From Sedimenticola selenatireducens (GTDB lineage: Bacteria; Pseudomonadota; Gammaproteobacteria; Chromatiales; Chromatiaceae), in NCBI RefSeq assembly GCF_007625115.1, contig NZ_VMNH01000016.1:62001-126000 (forward strand): DNA of 64,000 nt, in the 5' to 3' direction. Below the pieces are notes generated by a model. It saw nothing but the letters and a program-made list of their open reading frames with translations, had not been told where the DNA came from and did no database searches. Made by a program: the position numbers and the translations under genes. Positions 7,789-16,700 of the stretch are shown here, piece after piece; positions within the stretch are counted from its first letter, which is position 1, and each line of letters starts with the position of its first letter.

Positions 7789-9954
7789 ATGGTAGTAAAG
7801 ACATCTGACAGTGGCTTGAATTTGGCGCCGGTTATTCTGGATCAGTGCAGTGTTGGGTTATTTGTCCTGGCGCAGGACGGGGTCATTGTTCATTGGAACC
7901 ACTGGATGTCAATGGCAACCGGTGTGGCGGCTGAATCGGCTATTGGCAACATGCTTGAGAATGCTTTACCTGGTTTATCAGACTCTGGGCTGATAAGTGC
8001 GGTGAAGGCCGCGGCATTTACTGGGGAGATGACGCTGCTGCCTAATGTGACAGGAATCATTTCTGACTCAGAAAGTGTGGTGGGGGCATCTGCACCCATG
8101 GTGGTTATCAAGCCAATGCCTGATCGGCCGCGTCATGTCCTTGTACAAGTCTTTGACCAATTGGATTTTGCTCAACAAAATTCAACTGATCACCAATACG
8201 CAAAAACTCACCAAGAGGGTGACCTGCAGACCCGTTCAATCCTCTCCTCTATTGCTGATGCTGTAATCACCACTGATCTCAGGGGTGATATCAATTATAT
8301 GAATGTGGTGGCTGAGAAGCTGACCGGTTGGCGTCTGAAAGAAGCGATGCGGTTGCCATTGGGGCAGGTTTTTCATGTGATGGGAGAGGATGGTTTGTCG
8401 CTAATGGAGGCTATTGCTGAATGCCTTCGTACAGGGCAGTTACCAAAAGCCCAGCGTCTGGAGTTGGTGCTGACACATCGTGATGGTATTGGCGTGGCGG
8501 TGGAGGAATCCGTGGCCCCAATCCGTGATGAAAAACAGCAAGTGCATGGTGTGGTTGTGGTATTTCGTGATGTCAGTCAAGCACGGCGTTTGGCCGCTCA
8601 GGTTAGTTGGCAGGCCTCACATGATACGCTCACGGGGCTGTTCAATCGGGGCAGCTTTGATAGCAAGTTGGATGAACTGTTACAGAATGCCAGGGAGTTC
8701 GGTGCTGTTCACAGCATGCTCTATCTGGACCTGGATCAGTTCAAGATTGTTAATGACACCTGTGGTCATGTGGCAGGGGATGAGCTGTTAAGACAGATTG
8801 CCTCAAAGCTCTCAACGCATGTTCGGGCAGGAGATACTCTTGCCCGATTGGGTGGCGATGAGTTTGGTGTTCTGTTGGCGGATTGTGCGGAATCTGTAGC
8901 ACAAAGGATAGCCAACCAGATGCGCCAGACGATCATGGACTTTCGTTTTGGCTGGGAAGAGAAGTCATTCGTAATCGGTGTCAGTATTGGTGTGGTGACC
9001 ATCTCTGCCGAGAGTGAGAGTGTGGAGCGCGTGCTGAGTGCTGCCGATACGGCTTGCTACGCGGCCAAGGACGGGGGAAGAAACCAAGTTCATCTTTATC
9101 AGGCCAATGCGGGTGAGGCGGCACAGCGTCAGGGTGAGATGCGCTGGGTATCTCGGATACACAGTGCCTTGGAAGAGGATCGATTTCTGCTTTATGCTCA
9201 GGCTATCGTGCCGGTCGATAGACTATCGCAAGAGTCTGGGCATTATGAAGTACTGATTCGAATGTTGGATGAATCGGGGGATCTGGTTCCTCCGGGAGCG
9301 TTCATTCCGGCTGCCGAGCGATTTGGTTTAATGCCAAGAATCGATCGCTGGGTGGTAAAGCAGGTGTTTGACCTGATCAAGCACGACTATGAAGCGCTGG
9401 TGCTGGGGGGGTATCGCTTTGCCATTAACCTTTCTGGTGGCTCAGTAAATGATGAAGATACCTTGGTATATATCAGCCAAAAGATGTCTGAATTCCGCAT
9501 TCCGGACGGCATGATCAGCTTTGAGATTACTGAAACAGCGGCTATTGCCAATCTCTCTTCTGCAACGCACTTTATCCGAACACTGAAAAAAGCGGGCTGC
9601 CGTTTTTCGCTGGACGATTTTGGTAGTGGGCTCTCCTCTTTCGCCTATCTTAAAAACCTCCCGGTAGATTATCTGAAGATTGACGGTGCTTTTATCAGGG
9701 ATCTGGCCGATGACCCAATTGACCTTGCCATGGTGCAGGCAATTAACCAGATTGGTCAGGTCATGGGGTTAAAGACAATTGCAGAATTTGTTGAGAGTGA
9801 GTCGGTGCTGAAAAAATTAAGTGAGGTCGGGGTCGATTATGCCCAGGGTTATGGGATTGCCCGGCCAGAGCCGCTTTGCGATGGCCGGGGCAAGCTGTTG
9901 TTGGGTTTGCTAAATGCCTATGGCCAGCCGGACGCTATCCAACCGGACACGTGA
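7789..9954 (+). CDS. PAS-PAS-GGDEF-EAL cyclic-di-GMP signalling protein
   Basis: 721 residues with no membrane segment. An N-terminal PAS-like region (about 10-110) and a clearer PAS domain (about 145-265, ITTDLRGDINYMNVVAEKLTGW) precede a GGDEF domain with intact GGDEF at residues 355-359 and an EAL domain. The EAL signature reads EVL (487-489), but the other phosphodiesterase residues look present: FEITETA, LDDFGSG, YLKIDG and the Glu of AEFVES. It may therefore make and/or degrade c-di-GMP under PAS control; the ligand or cofactor is unknown. Its last 45 bases overlap the 3' end of rapA on the other strand. Confidence 0.92.
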   Translation: MVVKTSDSGLNLAPVILDQCSVGLFVLAQDGVIVHWNHWMSMATGVAAESAIGNMLENALPGLSDSGLISAVKAAAFTGEMTLLPNVTGIISDSESVVGASAPMVVIKPMPDRPRHVLVQVFDQLDFAQQNSTDHQYAKTHQEGDLQTRSILSSIADAVITTDLRGDINYMNVVAEKLTGWRLKEAMRLPLGQVFHVMGEDGLSLMEAIAECLRTGQLPKAQRLELVLTHRDGIGVAVEESVAPIRDEKQQVHGVVVVFRDVSQARRLAAQVSWQASHDTLTGLFNRGSFDSKLDELLQNAREFGAVHSMLYLDLDQFKIVNDTCGHVAGDELLRQIASKLSTHVRAGDTLARLGGDEFGVLLADCAESVAQRIANQMRQTIMDFRFGWEEKSFVIGVSIGVVTISAESESVERVLSAADTACYAAKDGGRNQVHLYQANAGEAAQRQGEMRWVSRIHSALEEDRFLLYAQAIVPVDRLSQESGHYEVLIRMLDESGDLVPPGAFIPAAERFGLMPRIDRWVVKQVFDLIKHDYEALVLGGYRFAINLSGGSVNDEDTLVYISQKMSEFRIPDGMISFEITETAAIANLSSATHFIRTLKKAGCRFSLDDFGSGLSSFAYLKNLPVDYLKIDGAFIRDLADDPIDLAMVQAINQIGQVMGLKTIAEFVESESVLKKLSEVGVDYAQGYGIARPEPLCDGRGKLLLGLLNAYGQPDAIQPDT

Positions 9955-12786
9955 TGAATCGAGGTGTCTGCGGAGCGACGCTTCAATGTTCTGAAGCTGA
10001 TCGACATCGGACTGCCGTACATAGGGATTGATCTTTCTCAGCGCCTCAAGTCGTGACTGCTCTTCAGCGTAGCGAGTATGCATATGCTTGATCGCTTCCT
10101 GCAGGGTCGCTCTGGCCTGTTCGTCGGCAAGTTGCTCACCCAGGGTGATCATCGTCTGGATGCGCTGGCGTAGCGGGGTGACAATTTTCTGCACCACTGT
10201 CTTGGGTAGCGAATTCAATGCAGCTCGTTGCGTGCTGAAATCAATATCATCACTGCGGTCGTTCAGGTGCTGATCTATTAGAATACGCAGTAGTGTAGGG
10301 GGGAGGAAGCGGCCTGCTTGTAGCAGCTTGGGGGCAGGACACTCCAGTATAAAAAGCAACTCCAGCGCCATGCTGCCAGGGGGGATGGCGCCATGACGAA
10401 TGCCTGCCGCAGTCGCGTTGCCATGACCGCTCTCCAGTACCATATCGATGGCGTCCAGCACCATGGGATGCTCCCAGGAGAGAAATTGCCACTCTTCGTG
10501 GGTGAGTGCGGTAAGCCTGTCAAAGGTGGCGGTGATGCCTTCATCGGGTAAGTGTGGAAAGTGCTCGGTCAGCATATGCTGACCTGGTCTGATAACCAGA
10601 CTGTCTTTGGAGTGGGGTTCGGATTCAACGCCAAAGGTATTGAACAGTTGCTCCATGTAGTCGGCCAAACTGCTTGCGGTGTCATTGCCTGTCAGCTGCT
10701 GGACCAGTTCGCCCGCCTCTTGTTTCCTGCAGGAGTTCAATTCAAGCAGATGATCGCGCCCCTGTTTCAGCGCGCGTGTTACTTGTTCGTGCAGTTGGCG
10801 TGTTGTTGTCAGCAATAGGTTGAGTGATGCGGGGTCGCTATAACAATCTTCGAAGGCCTGATGCAGTGCGGGTTTAAGTTGCTCAAGTATCTGTTGTCCA
10901 GATTGGCAGGTGTGGACAAAGGCATTTAACCCTTCATGATACCAGCGCAGTAGGACCTCCTGGGCAGTCCCTTCAAAATAGGGGGTATGCAACTCCACCT
11001 GAGCCTTCTGGCCAATGCGGTCGAGTCTGCCGATACGTTGCTCAAGCAGGTCTGGATTTTCCGGAAGATCAAATAAAACCAGGTGGTGGGCAAATTGAAA
11101 ATTGCGTCCCTCACTGCCGATTTCAGAGCAGATCAGAATCGGACATCCCTGGTCGCGGTCCGCGAACCAAGCCGCTGCTCGGTCACGCTCAATGATACGC
11201 ATCCCTTCATGAAATAGCGCTGCGGAGATGCCTTCCCGCATGCGTAAAGCCTGCTCCAGATCCTTGGCGGTGGTCGCATGGGCGCATATAAGCAGGATTT
11301 TTTCCTGGCGGTATTGCTTGAGTAGATTGATAAGCCAATCGACTCGCGGATCAATGCGCCACCATTCGCTTCCCTTAGCTTCTGGCAGCAATAGTTCTGG
11401 TTGAAGTTGCTCCGTCGCATGCCCGGTTAGATCGCGGTAAATGTCTGGCAGGGGGAGTGGGTAGCGGTGTAGCACCCGTGGGGTAAACCCCTTAACGCGA
11501 TCACGCGTGTTACGGAACATACCGCGTCCCGTCCCGTGACGATCCAGCAATAAGTTCGTTAATTGTGTCCTCGCTGCATGCTGCCGATCTGTTGCATTGT
11601 TTGCGTTTGTTAACTGAGCAAGCAAGGGGGCTGCCAGCTCCTGACCCAATGTTTTTAGGAGCAGATCCTGGTCTGTTGAAGAGAGGGGTTGGTCATTAAT
11701 CAGCAGTGCGGCAGCATTGGCTATCGGTTGGTATTGGGCCTGTTCTTGTTGGAACTGGTTCAAGCTATGGAACCGATCCGGGTCAAGCAGTCGTAGTCGA
11801 GCGAAATGGCCCTCTCTACCCAGTTGCTCGGGGGTGGCGGTGAGCAGCAAAACCCCTGGCGTCTGTTTGGCCAGTCGTTCTACGGCAAGATAGGCGGGGC
11901 TTGGATTCTCTTCGTGCCACTCGAGGTGGTGTGCTTCATCGACGATCAGGATATCCCACTCGCCCGCTTCCGCCTGGGCTAGACGCTTCTCATCGTCAAT
12001 CAGCAGATTCAGTCCGCAGAGCACAAGTTGTTCGGCCTGGAAAGGATTTTCGCTCTGTCCTGAGGACTCGATTGCCTGGCAGCGCTCTTCATCGAACAGG
12101 CTAAAGCTCAGGTTAAAACGGCGTAACAGCTCTACCAGCCACTGATGCAGAAGCGGATTGGGCACCACGATCAATGCGCGCTGCGCCCGGCCGGTTAACA
12201 ATTGGGTATGCAGGATAAGGCATGCCTCAATGGTCTTTCCTAAACCCACCTCATCGGCCAATAAAACACGGGGTGCCAGACGCCTGCCGGCTTCATGTGC
12301 AATATAGAGTTGGTGAGGCAGTAGTTCCGTTCTTGCACCGCCCAATCCAATCAGATCCGACTTTTCCAGTCGTTGCCTGTGTGCCAGTGTTTCACGGCGT
12401 AACTCATACCACTCATTCTTATCCAGTAGGCCGGCAAACAGTCGGGCCTGTGGGCGATTGAATGGCATGAATGGGTTCAGAGCGGCCTCTTGAAGAGAGG
12501 CTGGTGAAGTATTGTCACGCAAGCCGTGGTAGGTCACCAGTGCGTCCGACTCGGTTACTGACTGAATGGTCATTTTCCAGCCTTGACGGCTTTCAATTTT
12601 GTCGCCAGCCTGGAACAGTACTCGGGTTAGTGGGGCATTATCGGTGGCGTAAGTTCTGATGGTATCGGATGCGGAGAATTGCAGTGTCAATGTGCGACCG
12701 CTCATGCCGGTGACAATGCCCAAACCCAGTTCAAGCTCTGTGTCACTGATCCAGCATTGTCCGGGGGCGAATTGGAGGTCTGGCAT
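9910..12786 (-). CDS. rapA: RNA polymerase-associated SWI2/SNF2 ATPase RapA (HepA)
   Basis: 958 residues, matching the family length. RapA binds core RNA polymerase and promotes its recycling after termination. The N-terminal Tudor-like pair (FAPGQCWISDTELELGLGIV) is followed by the helicase core: Walker A LLADEVGLGKT with Lys 184, the DEAH box in VDEAHHLEW, LLTATPEQLG (motif III), and motifs V-VI in ICSEIGSEGRNFQF and EQRIGRLDRIGQ. The C-terminal region is the RapA-specific domain. The 3' end runs 45 bases into the convergent GGDEF-EAL gene. It is divergent from the cytochrome c-nosZ region, sharing a 281-base intergenic space. Confidence 0.95.
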   Translation of the reverse strand: MPDLQFAPGQCWISDTELELGLGIVTGMSGRTLTLQFSASDTIRTYATDNAPLTRVLFQAGDKIESRQGWKMTIQSVTESDALVTYHGLRDNTSPASLQEAALNPFMPFNRPQARLFAGLLDKNEWYELRRETLAHRQRLEKSDLIGLGGARTELLPHQLYIAHEAGRRLAPRVLLADEVGLGKTIEACLILHTQLLTGRAQRALIVVPNPLLHQWLVELLRRFNLSFSLFDEERCQAIESSGQSENPFQAEQLVLCGLNLLIDDEKRLAQAEAGEWDILIVDEAHHLEWHEENPSPAYLAVERLAKQTPGVLLLTATPEQLGREGHFARLRLLDPDRFHSLNQFQQEQAQYQPIANAAALLINDQPLSSTDQDLLLKTLGQELAAPLLAQLTNANNATDRQHAARTQLTNLLLDRHGTGRGMFRNTRDRVKGFTPRVLHRYPLPLPDIYRDLTGHATEQLQPELLLPEAKGSEWWRIDPRVDWLINLLKQYRQEKILLICAHATTAKDLEQALRMREGISAALFHEGMRIIERDRAAAWFADRDQGCPILICSEIGSEGRNFQFAHHLVLFDLPENPDLLEQRIGRLDRIGQKAQVELHTPYFEGTAQEVLLRWYHEGLNAFVHTCQSGQQILEQLKPALHQAFEDCYSDPASLNLLLTTTRQLHEQVTRALKQGRDHLLELNSCRKQEAGELVQQLTGNDTASSLADYMEQLFNTFGVESEPHSKDSLVIRPGQHMLTEHFPHLPDEGITATFDRLTALTHEEWQFLSWEHPMVLDAIDMVLESGHGNATAAGIRHGAIPPGSMALELLFILECPAPKLLQAGRFLPPTLLRILIDQHLNDRSDDIDFSTQRAALNSLPKTVVQKIVTPLRQRIQTMITLGEQLADEQARATLQEAIKHMHTRYAEEQSRLEALRKINPYVRQSDVDQLQNIEASLRRHLDSSRVRLDSVRLAIGI

Positions 12787-12958
12787 GGCATTGGCTGTCT
12801 GGCAATATGGAGGGCGGAAGGATACGCCGAATATGCGTTCATTTCTATTGACGAACGATTGCGATAGAAGGCTTTATAGCGTGGCCTCGGAACTTGTGTG
12901 TAATAAGGTTGCCGTAGCAGGAGGGATTAATCCTAATAAACCCTGAAAAAGTCATGGA

Positions 12959-12988
12959 TTGACAAGCATGAAAAAATGATAGTATAGA
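12959..12988 (+). promoter_or_regulatory. sigma-70-like promoter for the first cytochrome c
   Basis: TTGACA (12959-12964) is a perfect -35; TATAGA (12983-12988) follows after 18 bases. It would start transcription about 73 bases before the cytochrome ATG at 13068. No FNR-type palindrome is visible here, unlike the promoters downstream. Confidence 0.65.
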
Positions 12989-13067
12989 CAGATAATTGTC
13001 ATGCGACTCTTTTGAGGCACTCAGCGGATAGGGTCGGGTATTTTAACGTTGAAGAAGGTATGTATAG

Positions 13068-13382
13068 ATGAAAACCACTGCTATGCTCGCAGGCGCTGCC
13101 CTGCTCTCACTGGGTCTTATTGGAAATGCTGCAGCAGCTGATGGTGCGGCACTTTACACCGCTAAGGGCTGTTCAGCTTGTCACGGTGCTGATGCCAAGA
13201 CGCCGATCATGCCCGCTTATCCCAAACTGGCTGGTCAGAATGCGCAGTATGCATTGAACCAGATGAAGGATATCAAGAGCGGTGCCCGTAACAATGGCCA
13301 GACCGCTGCCATGAAGGGAATTGTCATGGGCATCTCTGATGAAGAGTTACAGGCTATTGCTGAGTGGCTTGCAGCACAGTAA
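13068..13382 (+). CDS. periplasmic monoheme cytochrome c (c553/NosC-like), upstream of nosZ
   Basis: 104 residues: a Sec signal peptide to about residue 23 (AAA), then one heme site CSACH (35-39) and a C-terminal helix QAIAEWLAAQ; Met 82 or Met 87 is a likely axial ligand. It is very similar to the protein encoded at 16085, sharing ADGAAL, AKTP-MP, LAGQNA and GQTAAMKG. The two flank nosZ, which suggests a duplicated electron carrier that may donate electrons to NosZ or link it to the diheme cytochrome. It has its own promoter and terminator, so expression may be independent of nosZ. Small c-type cytochromes are usual in clade II nos clusters. Confidence 0.9.
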   Translation: MKTTAMLAGAALLSLGLIGNAAAADGAALYTAKGCSACHGADAKTPIMPAYPKLAGQNAQYALNQMKDIKSGARNNGQTAAMKGIVMGISDEELQAIAEWLAAQ

Positions 13383-13406
13383 GCTATTAACAGGCTTCAG
13401 CTAGTA

Positions 13407-13441
13407 CAAAAAACGCCGAGCTTTGCCTCGGCGTTTTTTGT
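13407..13441 (+). terminator. rho-independent terminator after first cytochrome c
   Basis: AAAAAACGCCGAG pairs with CTCGGCGTTTTTT around a short loop and ends in a T-run. It separates the cytochrome transcript from nosZ. Confidence 0.9.
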
Positions 13442-13570
13442 TGTTTGAAGCGTGTGTGGCGTGAAGATGCCCAGAGGGAGTGGTGGGCAAACCAAGTGGT
13501 CTGATTTATGTCAGATTGCCAATTATGAGTGTGGGATTTCCCACATTTTTTTGGCATTTGCCGGAATTGA

Positions 13571-13612
13571 TTGATCGAAGTCAATGAATTCAAACGCCTC
13601 ACAGCGCACCAT
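13571..13612 (+). promoter_or_regulatory. FNR/Dnr-type box and possible -10 upstream of nosZ
   Basis: TTGAT-CGAA-GTCAA (13571-13584) matches the FNR/CRP-family consensus TTGAT-N4-ATCAA except for one base. At the spacing expected for a class II activator site, the -10 position holds CACCAT (13607-13612), a weak hexamer that resembles the CACTAT found at the same spacing upstream of the diheme cytochrome. An oxygen- or NO-responsive regulator of the FNR family is the natural candidate. Confidence 0.6.
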
Positions 13613-13678
13613 GCCAATGCAATTCTAACAATAGCGCGATTAGCGCAAGAATAAAGTCCTTAAACGGAGACGTGTCTC

Positions 13679-15979
13679 ATGAAAGTGAATAACAAGCGCA
13701 CATTGTCGCTGATGCTAGGCCTGGCAATGGGCCTGGGTGCATCGACCAGTGCATATTCTCAGGCGTCGCTAGAAGATGTCATGAAAGCTCGCGGTCTGAC
13801 GCAGAAAGATCTGTTGGCTGCTGCAAAGACCTATACACCTACCGGCGGTCGTGACGAGTATCTCGTTTTCGCTTCCGGTGGACAGAGTGGTCAGGTGATC
13901 GTATACGGTATTCCGTCCATGCGTATCCTGAAATACATCGGCGTATTCACCCCGGAGCCTTGGCAGGGTTATGGCTTTGACGATGAGTCCAAAGAGGTTC
14001 TCAAGCAGGGTCGTATTCAGGGCAAGGATATCACCTGGGGTGATACCCATCACCCGGCATTCACCGAAACCGAGGGTGACTACAACGGTAAATACCTGTT
14101 CATCAATGACAAGGCTAACCCGCGTATCGCTGTGATCGACCTGCACGATTTCGAGACCAAGCAGATCGTGGTCAATCCCTTCTTTAAATCTTCTCATGGT
14201 GGCGCGTTCGTTACGCCAAACAGCGAGTACGTAATGGAGGCTGCACAGTACGCGGCCCCTTTCAGTGCTGACTTTGTACCGCTGTCAGAGTTTAATGATA
14301 AGTATCGTGGTGGTGTGACCTATTGGAAGTTTGACGATAAGAAAGGGCGTCTGCAGCCTGATCAGTCATTCACCTTTGAGTTGCCTCCCTACAGCCAGGA
14401 TCTGTCTGATGCCGGTAAAGGCCCCTCTTACGGTTGGGGTTTCACCAACTCGTTCTGTTCAGAGCGCTATGTCGGTGGTATCGAAAAAGGTCGTCCTCCG
14501 TTCGAGGCGGGTTGTTCCCAGAAAGACACCGACTTCCTGCACATTACCAACTGGAAAAAAGCGGCTGAATTGGTTGCTGCTGGTAAGGTTGAGAAGGTCA
14601 ACGGTTCTTACATGATTCCGATTGCCCAGGCGGTCAAAGAGGAATTGCTCTATCTGGTGCCTGAGCCCAAGAGTCCTCACGGTGTGGATGTCAGTCCTGA
14701 CGGAACCCACATGATTGTCTCTGGTAAGCTGGACAGCCATGCTTGGGTTTATAGCTGGGAAAAAATCCAGAAGGCAATGGCGGCCAAGAAGTTTGAAGCC
14801 AAAGACCCCTATGGAATCCCAATTATTGCCCTGAAGGATGCACTGCATACCCAGGTTGCTGTAGGTCTCGGCCCGCTGCATACCCAGTATGATTCCAAGA
14901 AATGTACCGTTTATACCTCTATTTACGTAGACTCCATGGTCACCAAGTGGGACTACTGTGAAGGTAAGGTGCTGGATCAATTGCACATCCATTACAACAT
15001 TGGTCACTTGATGGCAATGGAAGGCGATTCAGTTTCACCTGATGGTAAGTATCTGGTTTCTTTGAACAAGCTGGCTATTGATCGATTCAACCCTGTTGGT
15101 CCTCTGCATCCGCAGAACCACCAGTTAATCGATATCAGTGGTGACAAGATGCAGCTGCTCTATGATATGCCGCTGCCACTGGGCGAACCCCATTATGCAG
15201 TTGCTATCAAGGCAGACAAGCTGAAACCAGCCGTACGTTATAAATCCGGTTGGAATAGCCGTACCGACGAGCGTTCTATCTACCGCACCCGTGCGGGTCG
15301 TGAGAAAACTGAGAAGGTTGATGGTGTGACCCATGTTTATGGTACCGTCATTCGTTCACACATCACGCCTGAGATCATTGAGGTTGAAGAAGGTGAAACT
15401 GTTTCACTGCACTTCACCAACCTTGAGCGTGCTGAGGACGAGGTACACGGTTTCGCTATCTATGGTCAGAGCGTTAACCTCTCAATCGAACCCGGAAAAA
15501 CGGTTTCTTATACCTTCACAGCCGACAAGGCCGGTGTATATCCTTACTACTGCACCGAGTTCTGTTCTGCACTCCATCTAGAGATGCAAGGTTACCTGTT
15601 GGTTAAACCAAAAGGTTACCAGTCAAAGGGTGATGAGATGGTAGAAGGTCAGCAGTACACTAAGGCTGACTATGAGAAACAGGTTAAGACCAACGTCGAG
15701 ACTCAAGCGGTTATCGATTCAGTGGTAGGCTTCATCACCAGTCACAACTTCAAGGATTTCGCACCTGTTGTTGCCTTGGTTGAAGATGCAACTGAGCAGC
15801 TTGGTTTTGCTGGCGAAGCCAAGAAGAAGGCTGAGGACTTTGCTGCCAAGGGTGACTACCAGAATGCAACACTCTGGGCCGGTCAATGGTGGCAGTATCA
15901 GGTGAAGACTGCTGATATGGGTCTGCGAGCTAAGACCTATCTTGAGCAGAATGGAGCCGTTAAGGTCCAAGCCAAGTAA
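13679..15979 (+). CDS. nosZ: nitrous-oxide reductase, Sec-exported clade II type
   Basis: Reduces N2O to N2 in the periplasm, the last step of denitrification. The signal peptide (to about residue 28) has no twin-arginine motif, which marks the clade II or 'atypical' enzymes. The seven-bladed propeller carries the CuZ histidine regions, for example WGDTHHPAF, SSHGGAF, SPHGVDVSPDG, SGKLDSHAWVY, GPLHTQYD, HYNIGHL and EPHYAVA. The CuA cupredoxin domain ends CTEFCSALHLEMQG with Cys 625, Cys 629, His 633 and Met 636. About 115 residues follow the CuA domain, largely helical in character and without a heme motif. A GGAGA ribosome site precedes the ATG. The downstream nosB-nosD-G-H-F-L-Y order and the absence of nosR agree with clade II. 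Confidence 0.97.
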   Translation: MKVNNKRTLSLMLGLAMGLGASTSAYSQASLEDVMKARGLTQKDLLAAAKTYTPTGGRDEYLVFASGGQSGQVIVYGIPSMRILKYIGVFTPEPWQGYGFDDESKEVLKQGRIQGKDITWGDTHHPAFTETEGDYNGKYLFINDKANPRIAVIDLHDFETKQIVVNPFFKSSHGGAFVTPNSEYVMEAAQYAAPFSADFVPLSEFNDKYRGGVTYWKFDDKKGRLQPDQSFTFELPPYSQDLSDAGKGPSYGWGFTNSFCSERYVGGIEKGRPPFEAGCSQKDTDFLHITNWKKAAELVAAGKVEKVNGSYMIPIAQAVKEELLYLVPEPKSPHGVDVSPDGTHMIVSGKLDSHAWVYSWEKIQKAMAAKKFEAKDPYGIPIIALKDALHTQVAVGLGPLHTQYDSKKCTVYTSIYVDSMVTKWDYCEGKVLDQLHIHYNIGHLMAMEGDSVSPDGKYLVSLNKLAIDRFNPVGPLHPQNHQLIDISGDKMQLLYDMPLPLGEPHYAVAIKADKLKPAVRYKSGWNSRTDERSIYRTRAGREKTEKVDGVTHVYGTVIRSHITPEIIEVEEGETVSLHFTNLERAEDEVHGFAIYGQSVNLSIEPGKTVSYTFTADKAGVYPYYCTEFCSALHLEMQGYLLVKPKGYQSKGDEMVEGQQYTKADYEKQVKTNVETQAVIDSVVGFITSHNFKDFAPVVALVEDATEQLGFAGEAKKKAEDFAAKGDYQNATLWAGQWWQYQVKTADMGLRAKTYLEQNGAVKVQAK

Positions 15980-16011
15980 GCGTTTTTTACCGAAAGGTGT
16001 TTGACCTAAAA

Positions 16012-16046
16012 GGGGGAGGGGCTCTTGCTAGAGCCCCTTCCCTTTT
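16012..16046 (+). terminator. strong terminator-like hairpin between nosZ and second cytochrome c
   Basis: GGGAGGGGCTCT (16014-16025) pairs with AGAGCCCC-T-TCCC (16030-16042), one bulged T, followed by TTTT. It lies 32 bases after the nosZ stop and only 39 bases before the next cytochrome start, so read-through or post-transcriptional processing would set their ratio. Confidence 0.8.
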
Positions 16047-16084
16047 GTATGCTCTCAAACCTTCAATGTTGTGAGGTATTTAAT

Positions 16085-16408
16085 ATGCGCAAAATAGTAA
16101 CCTTCGCTGTCGCAGTCACTGCAATGGCTTCAATGATGGTGGGTTCAGCGGTATCTGCGGCTGATGGTGCAGCTCTTTTCAAGGCCAAGACCTGTTGGTC
16201 TTGTCATGGTAAGGACGCCAAGACTCCACTGATGCCTTTCTATCCTTCTTTGGCCGGCCAGAATGCGGATTACATGTACAATCAGATGGTCGATATTAAG
16301 TCGGGTGCCCGCTCAAATGGTCAGACAGCGGCTATGAAGGGCGTTATGGGTCTGGTTAATGAGGCCGAGATGCGTACGTTAGCCGATTGGCTGGCTACGC
16401 TGAACTAA
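16085..16408 (+). CDS. periplasmic monoheme cytochrome c (c553/NosC-like), downstream of nosZ
   Basis: 107 residues from the ATG at 16085, which has GAGG eight bases upstream. A longer TTG start (16025) would translate through the terminator hairpin and is rejected. Signal peptide to about residue 26, heme site CWSCH (37-41), then the same LAGQNA, DIKSGAR and GQTAAMKG blocks as the cytochrome at 13068. The pair therefore look like recent paralogues bracketing nosZ. A role as electron donor to NosZ or shuttle from NosG/NosH is inferred from position. No promoter is evident between the terminator and the start. Confidence 0.9.
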   Translation: MRKIVTFAVAVTAMASMMVGSAVSAADGAALFKAKTCWSCHGKDAKTPLMPFYPSLAGQNADYMYNQMVDIKSGARSNGQTAAMKGVMGLVNEAEMRTLADWLATLN

Positions 16409-16538
16409 TCCATTTTCAGGATATTTTTCCTGGATTGATAGTTCTCAATGCCTGTAACAGACTGAAGTGAGAGACTTTCCCTAGTTATCGGGTAGCGGTC
16501 GTTTAGCCGGATCGTAGGTGACTCAGGGCGTTTGGTGA

Positions 16539-16580
16539 TTGATGTGCATCAATGAAAACGAATGTTCATTGTGACACTAT
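16539..16580 (+). promoter_or_regulatory. class II FNR/Dnr-type promoter for diheme cytochrome-nosB unit
   Basis: TTGAT-GTGC-ATCAA (16539-16552) is a perfect FNR-family palindrome. CACTAT (16575-16580) lies where a -10 should be if the box is centred at -41.5, giving a start near 16587. This geometry is that of class II activation by FNR, Anr or Dnr. It predicts induction under low oxygen and/or nitric oxide. Confidence 0.8.
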
Positions 16581-16700
16581 CGCGAACCCAAGCGATTGCC
16601 CGTCTCTCGCTTTCCAAGCAGGAGTCTGTCTGCTGACAGGTGTGCAACTTAATTTAAACTGGTGTTGTCCCAAATTAAGTGGGCAATCAGGAGATGAAGA

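Noticed and set aside
12659-12946. Plus-strand frames over the rapA start
   Set aside because: Antisense to rapA's N-terminus, no protein-like features.
14459-15007. 182-codon frame antisense to nosZ
   Set aside because: Shadow of a clear gene; no ribosome site and no recognisable domain.
16025-16084. TTG start extending the second cytochrome
   Set aside because: It translates through the terminator hairpin and adds residues before a clean signal peptide.
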